From: Mytilus galloprovincialis
Lineage: Eukaryota; Mollusca; Bivalvia; Mytilida; Mytilidae
Direction: 5' to 3'
NCBI RefSeq assembly: GCF_965363235.1
Contig: NC_134851.1
Span: 35,554,321-35,618,320, forward strand
DNA: 64,000 nt
A model generated the notes under the pieces. The model was not told the origin of the DNA, made no database searches, and saw only the letters and a program-made list of their open reading frames with translations. Of the stretch, positions 58,601 to 64,000 are shown piece by piece (positions within the stretch are counted from its first letter, which is position 1; each line of letters begins with the position of its first letter). A program made the translations under genes and the position numbers.

Positions 58601-61600
58601 GAAAATCAAAGAAGACACGCAGACATTACTATGACCAAAACGAAAAAAAAATAATAAGTCCACAAAACGCTACACACAAATTGAAATATTGTTCAATACT
58701 GACAAAGGTAAATATTGCCCCTAACGTGAGATTAAACTTAGATCAGTAACGAATGAGACGAGATGATTTCCATGAACATTGAAGAAAGAACTTGACAAAT
58801 CAGTTGTACAGATAGGCACAGTATTTACAACAACAGGTTAACTAGATGTGTTAGGAAAATTATGTGTCAGATTACAAAAAAAATACATTTCTAGCTGTTA
58901 GAAGGTTGATCAGAAATGGAGTGCCGGAGTTGCGTAACTTAGATAAAATTTACCTTCTTCTTCTTTTTCTCTTTCTTTTGCCTTAGAAAATATAAAAACA
59001 TTTCAATTTGTTTATTCAATGAAATTAAATAATGGCTCGGATCTAAATCAATATCAATTAATGATGAATTTTCGAATATACCTTCAATTCAAATTTAATG
59101 TTATTGTTATTCATAATATAATTTGCATAGTCGATGTCATGCTCTTCTTCTGTGTCTTTCTTTTGCTATATTCTAGAATTTTGTCCTATGCCAAACTTGT
59201 CGTTGGAAAAAAAGGTTTAGTCGTATTTTCTTTTAATTCATTGGTTACATTATGTGACTAAGATCTTGTTAAGATGGCCGATCTTCTCAAATTTTAATCG
59301 TTCACCTTTTGGGGCTGAACAAATAATGTCCAAACATTATACGGACAACGAATTTCACACGCATTAACCATTGTTTGGCGGGAAAGGGAAGATAACTAAA
59401 TTCTGCATCAAATTGGTACCATTAACGAAATAATAAAGGATAATTAAATTATGTGTTTGTCGCTGTATTTAAACACGTAAAAAATTAAAAGAGTAATTTT
59501 AAGGTCTAATCATATTGAGTTGTCTCTCTTTAATCAAAATTTACGTCTAAATCAATATTTGTGTAGTCTAATTTTTCTCGTATAACGATCATATCAAAAC
59601 CAAATCAATTCAATCCACATTACGGTTTTTCACACCTATTGTCAGCTATGTTTTAACTGAAATAACAAGCTTATACATAAATAAAATGTTGTAGAAAAAT
59701 TGTTGTAGAAAAAGTGTATTTTCTGAAATGTTTCCCTGTATGCGTTGTTTTGCGGCAGCTTCAGTTTCAACATAGTATTTGTAGTAGCAGATTTTAGCAA
59801 TCATACTTTCTCATTGACAAATGTGTAACAATCACGCATGAATATAAAAATAAAACAGAAACTAAGGTATGTACCTGTATTAGTCCTAGCATTTCCAGCA
59901 CTGTTAAATTTAGTTTTCTAGTCTCAACTGAATCACTAAACACTCTCTTAAAACTATCATATGGTGGCTCACCCTGTAACACACTACATGAATTGACATA
60001 TTTCAAAGTATTCAACCTGTTGTCGTTTATGTTGAAGTTTTAATTGTAATGAGCGTTACGACGGATGTTCCAAGGGGACCATATACTGTCCAGATTTCCA
60101 GAGCATCTCAATGATTTCACGTTATAGTTTGGTTAATATTTCTCAGTCCATTGTTAACTTTGTACAATTATGTGATACAGTTGACAGCCGATCTTTAATT
60201 TTTGTTAGTCTTTGGTAAAACAAAAAATGTTGATAATGTTTTCTTGTCGTGTTATAAATTTTTCCTCAAAGTTTTATTACTCTTCTGTGTTTTTTCCTGT
60301 AATTTAATTTGTTTTCCCATGAATCTTATAATTTTCAATATTTCGTTTCAAAGTATGCTTTATTGCTCTGACGTTTTTCGGCCTTTTCAAAGGCTTGCTG
60401 AGCCGTTAGACGTCAGAGTGCATCAGAGCTATTTCTTTTTTTTTTCACGCATATGTAATTTCCACTGTAACACGAAAAAAAAATATTTCTTTCTATATGA
60501 TTATGTGATATTTTTTCATAGAACTTGGAACAATGGAAGCCTTTAAAGCAAATAATAAGTAGTTCGAATTCCGCAATCGGGCAATTTTTCTGACATCTGT
60601 AAGTGAAATGAAAGAACTTTGCAAGATGCTTTTTCTTTCTGTCTTTTACAATGTTTTCTATGAATTAAGTTGTATATGAGTACAAATACCAGTCGTCCTG
60701 TAGGTGTGCAAATACGTATCAATTTGAAATAACATTCCCTTTATCTCAACAAACGTGTTATCGATGAAAATGTGAAACATTTTAATAGTCACCGGCTTTA
60801 AAATACATTGTGTTTATAATGTGATATACAGTTTTATCCTTTCTGAATTTTTACTAAATATACTATACTACCAATATGTAACTTAATATAATATCAAATT
60901 AAATAATTATGCATTGTGAATATTAACATACATGTATACATATTATTAGTTTGCTTTTTGTAGATATAGATAAAAATATAGATATAGATTAAATCATCGT
61001 GTACCGTAGTAACAACAAAAACATACCGATTTATTTTTAATCCTTGGATCACTTCCGGAAGTCAACAATATTCTGAATATATCCGGATGTTTACACTCTG
61101 CAGCTAAATGTAATACAGTATCACCAAACTGGTAAATAAAAAGCTTGTGTTAGTCTTAAAATAAAAAAGGGAATATGATATCATATAAAACTTTTCTTAT
61201 GATTACCAATTAAACAACTATCCACTAGAGTTCATATAATGTGAATGTAAGCCATTATTTGAAACTGTGTGGTCTTCAACAATCAATCATCCCCGACATG
61301 ACAAAATATGAAACAAATGAAAAAAAAAAATTAAGGTCAAAATTTAAAACGTTCAGGTTATGAAAAACTAACACAGACATGAACTAAAGACAACCACTGA
61401 ATTGTAGAATCCTAACAGACACATCTAGAATGTGGCGGGGTTACACATGTTTGGGATCGCTCAATCCTACCTTCTATCCGTGATCGTGATGTAACAGCAC
61501 AACATAAGTACAAACTATAAAAAAAAACTGTTGCAAATGTCTTAACTAAATAGATCGGTATAAAGCACAAAACAACTAATGTTAAAATAAAAGAAACAAA

Positions 61601-62661
61601 TCAACCATATAAGAACGCAACATTAAGGATAAAAAGGCATACTTATGGGAAATATCAAATAATGATATCAGTCTTCTTCTGCTTCGCACTATGAACGCCA
61701 TGCGAATAAACATTCAGTACAAATGGCACAATCAGGATTAAGAACAAGTCGGCAGAATCACAGATCAGACTTGTTCCCAAAAATCTAAGACCACGAAAAT
61801 ATGTCAATAGTCAGTTAAGACATCTTATTATTCCAACAATTCGTGATGATGATAATGAAACTGATGCAGTGTCAATTTCAGTTGATTTCCATGTAACACT
61901 CTCAAGACAGCGACTCCTCGCAATTGGTAACAAATTTCTGCTTTAATCGTGCTTTGTAAACGCCGTAATTGGTATCTAAATGAACGTATTTATACAAAAT
62001 ATAGAAACTCAGGATACAAAACTCGTAGAAAAAATGAAGGTCATCAGAGAACACGATATGGTAGTGATAGCAATTTTGACAATTTTTTGTTTACAAATTA
62101 CTAGTAACACGAATCTTACATGAGAAGTTGTGCTTTTTAAATAAGTTATTGTTGTATGTTGTGTTAGCTTCATGATGATGTTTGGTTCAAGTCTCGCATA
62201 CCCCCATTTTAGAAGTTTAGAACACAAAATCTAGCACGAAAGATCTTACTATGTTCTTCAAATTTGAATCACTGCCTCGCTCTAATAATACTGATGTTGT
62301 GTTTAGTCTGCCACTTTCAACAGCATAAAACAATGGGGTTCTACCATACTGTAATACAAAATAATTAGAAACAAATCAATTAATTTGTATTTTTACAGTA
62401 TAAACTGCATGTTTATCTACATGAGGCTGTCTTTATTTTTTTATATTTTAGAAAAATTATAAAAATGAATATTGACTGGCGGATAAAAAACGTAAAAAAT
62501 ATTGTTTTACTGTAGAGATTTTTAAAATACTATGATGTTACCGGGTGACACACTTTACACACCTTAGCTGCCATATTATGATCACTGTTTGCGTCTAGTA
62601 GCAATACTACGACATTTAAGTGTCCATCACCTGCAGGTCTGTGTAATGGTGACTCTCCTCT
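46333..62661 (-). CDS. DAPK-like ROCO gene: ankyrin, Roc GTPase, COR, two death domains
   Basis: Exons from 5' to 3': 62563-62661, 62250-62348, 61027-61128, 59875-59973, 58954-58981, 57643-57907, 55436-56785, 54512-54618, 51718-52986, 50645-50678, 49681-49958, 49392-49422, 46333-46613. The 5' end lies beyond the window or is not seen. Counting from ATG 57907 the core is 1204 residues in one frame. Roc: P-loop GPYYSGKS 39-46, DFGGQ 487-491, THKD 567-570; COR 575-997; a CERCDESC Cys cluster; death folds about 1009-1110 and 1112-1204. This family binds GTP, dimerises through COR, and signals through death-domain contacts in the cytoplasm (known of DAPK1 and other ROCO proteins). TAG at 56484-56486 interrupts the long linker at codon 189. 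The junction 58954-58981 to 57643-57907 does not keep phase as I read it, so ankyrin and Roc parts could be separate transcripts. Confidence 0.85.
47240..47420 (-). repeat. Dispersed repeat in a ROCO intron
   Basis: On the minus strand: CACCAGCTAGGTGATCAGGA, AAAATACTATATTCGCCC, GTCGCATTGGGCCACTAGGC, CTCAAGTTTAGTCCCTACGG. I associate this with mussel repeats. The 80-codon open stretch over it is not a gene. Confidence 0.55.
47975..48540 (+). repeat. Two diverged direct copies of a dispersed repeat
   Basis: The block GGAACTTATCAGTTATTGG / AATATTAATTATTTG / AACAAAAGGTCCTGG / CATTGTCCTATATTAGTTAT at about 48120-48230 recurs as GGAACTTGTTAATTATTGG ... ACCATTGTCCTATATTAGTT at about 48437-48532. 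Both are preceded by a GACCCGTG- or ACCCGTGAT-type start. Confidence 0.65.
49392..49422 (-). CDS. ROCO gene micro-exon with GC donor
   Basis: 31 bases after acceptor TGATTTCAG, encoding VFRDVVPVTS and ending CAG/GCAAGT. The donor is GC rather than GT but otherwise a perfect consensus, as is usual for GC-AG introns. Phase 0 in, phase 1 out, matching the neighbours on both sides. It bridges the two death domains. Confidence 0.75.
49681..49958 (-). CDS. ROCO gene exon: first death-like domain
   Basis: Acceptor ATCACAACAG, donor CAG/GTATGG. Encodes LRRLVARLTHDCCRKLFIEL, SIWEDISQQFQHL, FTSLIRWKEGRENPTFQDII and LGKCNLDKHLLCQ, the helix pattern of a death fold including the conserved Trp in helix 5. 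The frame stays open past the donor to a TAA at 49660, which would give a short protein ending WKIAA if the intron were retained. Confidence 0.82.
50085..50250 (+). repeat. Dispersed repeat fragment
   Basis: TGGAGTTTTGAACAGCGGTA, CTACTGTTGCCTTTATTGAG: the same tail as at about 4100-4145. It is in a ROCO intron. Confidence 0.5.
50645..50678 (-). CDS. ROCO gene micro-exon, Cys-rich
   Basis: 34 bases after ATATTTTACAG, encoding IYCERCDESCN, donor G/GTAGGT. It follows the COR exon (ending WFSEK) and adds a CxxCxxxC cluster that, with the preceding CSCHNQSHDVNC, could bind zinc (inference). Confidence 0.75.
51718..52986 (-). CDS. ROCO gene: COR domain exon
   Basis: 1269 bases (423 codons), acceptor AATACTTCAG, donor AAA/GTACGT. 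COR hallmarks: HPRWGELMPTTWVPLELQLL, VLTEKQLETFLRVQHSLGKL, LYFNTTTLRNYVIIKPAYLV and VLRSIVTEKQFW, then a beta-rich second half. In ROCO proteins COR dimerises and controls the Roc GTPase. The open frame runs 34 codons past the donor to a stop at 51616, but the next exon (IYCERCDESCN) joins in frame at the donor, so I end it at 51718. Confidence 0.9.
53255..53400 (+). repeat. Retroelement tail repeat
   Basis: TACTAAGTCAGGAATATGAA, GTTGTTATCCATTCGTTTTG, CTACGGACTTCTCATTTAGA and a T-rich end, as at 24525-24650 and 24864-24975. Confidence 0.65.
54512..54618 (-). CDS. ROCO gene: Roc G4 exon
   Basis: 107 bases; VYLIHWVNSILTYSKRLDEG, then ILFVATHKDKISE. THKD is the G4 guanine-specificity motif (T/N-K-x-D form). 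Confidence 0.88.
55436..56785 (-). CDS. ROCO gene: Roc domain exon with long repeat-bearing insertion
   Basis: 1350 bases, acceptor TTGATTGCAG, donor G/GTTTGT. The last quarter holds the Roc G3 motif (IDIWDFGGQKDYYMTHQL) and IFVLIFNGSIGL. Before it lies a linker of roughly 370 residues, normally absent from Roc. It includes about six units of 20-22 residues with consensus [F/Y]-G-G-L-P-V-D-x-N-A-S plus an acidic DNE tail (starting near 56405, 56343, 56280, 56219, 56156 and 56090). An in-frame TAG is at 56484-56486, upstream of the units. The frame is otherwise open end to end. Confidence 0.82.
57247..57370 (+). repeat. Diverged copy of the 13919 dispersed repeat
   Basis: TGTAATTGAGACAACTTTCA, AATGACACAGAAATTAACTA, TAGGTCGCATTACGGTCTCC follow the order of 13930-14010. 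It is in a ROCO intron. Confidence 0.6.
57643..57907 (-). CDS. ROCO gene: Roc P-loop exon
   Basis: Encodes RILKELRGLGLETASDMLEV, then RVYLVGPYYSGKSCLAKILV (the P-loop GxxxxGKS) and KERESTDGIWIYM, donor G/GTAAGT. The upstream border is either the ATG at 57905-57907 (first Met after an in-frame TAA) or a splice acceptor GGCGAG at 57900, which follows a pyrimidine-rich stretch. The latter needs phase 2 from the previous exon. Confidence 0.85.
58954..58981 (-). CDS. Candidate 28-base ROCO micro-exon
   Basis: Bordered by TATTTTCTAAG and G/GTAAAT; in phase 0 it reads AKEREKEEE, a charged helix as often found between ankyrin repeats and Roc. It leaves phase 1, whereas the next exon wants phase 2 or a new start, so either an exon is missing or the assignment is wrong. 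Confidence 0.45.
59875..59973 (-). CDS. ROCO gene: exon after the ankyrin repeats
   Basis: 99 bases in phase 0, acceptor GTGTTACAG, donor CAG/GTACAT. GEPPYDSFKRVFSDSVETRK and LTVLEMLGLIQ resemble a degenerate or capping ankyrin repeat. Confidence 0.7.
61027..61128 (-). CDS. ROCO gene: ankyrin repeat exon
   Basis: 102 bases, phase 0 both sides. FGDTVLHLAAECKHPDIFRI then LLTSGSDPRIKNKS is a full ankyrin repeat (TxLHLAA, LL..GsDp..kN). Confidence 0.88.
61355..61500 (+). repeat. Diverged copy of the 13919 dispersed repeat (second half)
   Basis: AACACAGACATGAACTAAAG, GACAACCACTGAATTGTAGA, ATGTGGCGGGGTTACACATG match 14145-14230. It is in a ROCO intron. Confidence 0.6.
62250..62348 (-). CDS. ROCO gene: ankyrin repeat exon
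   Basis: 99 bases, phase 0. YGRTPLFYAVESGRLNTTSV then LLERGSDSNLKNI is one ankyrin repeat. Confidence 0.88.
62563..62661 (-). CDS. ROCO gene: most upstream visible ankyrin repeat exon
   Basis: 99 bases, phase 0, acceptor ATATTTTCCAG, donor AAG/GTGTGT. RGESPLHRPAGDGHLNVVVL then LLDANSDHNMAAK is one ankyrin repeat. Since it starts at a splice acceptor, more 5' exons exist upstream. Confidence 0.85.
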
Positions 62662-62691
62662 CTGGAAAATATAAAGTTAACATTATACAAT

Positions 62692-62823
62692 CATGGCCCG
62701 TTGAAGAGGTGAATATCCAAATTTGTCAACACGAGAAGGTTATTTCATTGAGGGCGCAGTCCGAAGTGAAATAACTTTTGAGGGTTGACAATTTTTGATA
62801 TTCATCGATTCTAACGGGCCACA
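62692..62823. repeat. Hairpin element just upstream of an ankyrin exon
   Basis: GGCCCGTTGAAGAGGTGAAT, TTGTCAACACGAGAAGGTTA and TTTCA pair with TGAAATAACTTTTGAGGG, TTGACAATTTTTGATATTCA, TAACGGGCC around a 20-base GC-rich loop (GAGGGCGCAGTCCG). A foldback MITE. Confidence 0.75.
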
Positions 62824-62829
62824 ATTGTT

Positions 62830-63440
62830 TTATTATACCAAACTTACAGTGGAAAGGCATTTCGAACACTTACTAGTCTATTCTAACATAACACACCTTT
62901 GAAAATACATTTGTGTTCGATTTTCTCGAATTTACAACAACAATAGAACCTTTTTGTCAAATATTGATGGCCCTGAAAAGGACCGTTTAGAAGAATATCA
63001 TCGGCTGCTGGCACTCTCAACTCTATTTATGTCCAATGCCATATTTCCTCGTTTCGATGGTCTTCCAGTGTACGTGAACGCTGCCATTTTGTTTATTTAC
63101 GTCTGTGACGTCATTTTCATGGGAGGCAACTCAAGTACAAATAAATAAACTCAAAAGGTTATTCACCGGTGAATAATAGGGTTATTCGTCCTTCCTCGCA
63201 ATTGAATGTTTGTATGTACTTCGAGATTCCGCCAATTTAGACGCACCCCTTGATTGACTGCAAGGGTACAGCGGGTCCATGTACACTCCCTAGGGATTAA
63301 TGGAGAAGTGTCCTTTACAATACACCTTATCGCTAAACCCGGCTTACCCGACCGCTTGAACGTTTTACACATACAACAATCACTTTTCCATTGTGGCGTC
63401 AGATATTTTGTTTTATGACGTTAAAATTTTACGGGAACCT
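62830..63440. other. Intron or upstream stretch, nothing assigned
   Basis: A 64-codon plus-strand open stretch (62954-63148) lacks an ATG start and family features. The remainder holds GTTATTCACCGGTGAATAA (palindromic) and GC-richer sequence of repeat character. Confidence 0.35.
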
Positions 63441-63860
63441 ATGTGATTTTCAGTAATGGCGGACAAATAGCGATAAGGTGTATATTATCCCACCACTAGA
63501 ACAATCCCCACCCAACACCGCCCAAGGGAGCGTGTAGGACACCGGGAAGTCTGTTATTATGGTGGAGGAAGCCGAATTACTCGGAGAGAACCACCGGGCC
63601 ACTCGGTGGAAACAGACAAACCAGAGAGATATCAGAAGATTGATCTCCATGTCAAAGTAGGGGACAACTTTGAACAACCGAGGCCCCCAAAGTACCCATT
63701 CTAGTTTAAACTCCGGTCTGGGTACCAGAGATGTATGTGAGAGGTTGAAAATTACCCTTCTGATGTACTGATATTTTTAGCTCCCCAAGTGAGAATCGAA
63801 CTCAGGACCTTCAGCACTATAGCCATCGGTCTTAACCACTACACCACGTACTCACATGAA
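63440..63860 (-). mobile_element. tRNA-headed SINE
   Basis: On the minus strand it starts with a tRNA-like head (about 63855 to 63778) that has an A box TGGTGTAGTGG, fitting the pol III consensus exactly, and a B box AGTTCGATTCT. The body follows: GGTGGTTCTCTCCGAGTAAT, CGGCTTCCTCCACCATAATA and a GGGCGGTGTTGGGTGGGG stretch. The body core matches the plus-strand repeats at 25140-25330 and, weakly, 42950-43115. It would be transcribed by RNA polymerase III and mobilised by a LINE. The 3' end is not clearly defined. Confidence 0.7.
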
Positions 63861-64000
63861 TGAAAATTAACTGATTTATTCCATGTCACGTGATTACGTT
63901 TCAACAAATAGAATTGTTTGAAATATACGTAAGGTATAATGATAAATGATGTTTTGTTATGACTGTTATATATTGATAGTTAATTTGTATAACAGACCTA

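Noticed and set aside
60202-60546. 114-codon plus-strand open frame
   Set aside because: Phe/Cys/Leu-rich translation of T-rich intron sequence opposite the ROCO gene; looks like chance.
63778-63855. A functional tRNA gene
   Set aside because: A and B boxes are present, but the acceptor and anticodon arms do not form a clear cloverleaf by eye and SINE body sequence follows directly.

Overview
The window is eukaryotic: AT-rich, intron-rich genes with GT/AG (and one GC/AG) splice sites, almost no long open frames, and dense families of dispersed repeats. Several repeats (the array ending in a GACAGACAGATGGACAGAC signature, the CGAAACGCGCGTCTGGCGTA repeat, and a family ending in CATCGTAGGTGGGGCAT-like sequence) are ones I associate from memory with marine mussels (Mytilus and relatives). 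The organism assignment is an inference from these and from the gene types; no database was consulted.

Layout. 1-7.4 kb: no host gene, only small inverted-repeat elements and dispersed repeats. 7.5-11.1 kb (+): a GH30 glucosylceramidase (GBA-like) gene in two visible exons, with a 5-base loss that breaks its frame. 11.1-26.7 kb: repeats only, including a three-level nest of inverted-repeat elements (17.7-21.7 kb) and a 1.5 kb element with 7-base target duplications (21.8-23.3 kb). 26.7-43.5 kb (+): an 11-exon gene assembled here exon by exon (439 residues, all phases agree); it starts with an N-myristoylation-type sequence and has no family that I recognise. Its 7.3 kb third intron holds two large DNA transposons: a 1.8 kb element with inverted arrays of a CGAAATTTCGAC-type motif, and a 2.57 kb Mutator-like element encoding a FLYWCH + MULE transposase. 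46.3-62.7 kb (-): a DAPK-like ROCO gene (ankyrin repeats, Roc GTPase, COR, two death domains), cut at its 5' end by the window edge and convergent with the previous gene. 62.7-64 kb: a hairpin element and a tRNA-headed SINE.

The main candidate for something undescribed is structural: six transposable elements (8.9, 18.5, 20.0, 29.5, 32.5 and 34.9 kb) share one design, in which each end carries a cluster of the element's own short motif, inverted between the two ends, with 5-10 base target duplications. Only one of them encodes a transposase (MULE type), which suggests that the others are its non-autonomous relatives. Second, the ROCO protein has an insertion of roughly 400 residues between Roc motifs G1 and G3, made partly of about six 20-22 residue FGGLP-type repeats and carrying an in-frame TAG.

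The host genes do not form a pathway together. The ROCO/death-domain protein would act in cytoplasmic stress or death signalling, the GH30 enzyme in the lysosome or outside the cell, and the myristoylated protein at a membrane.
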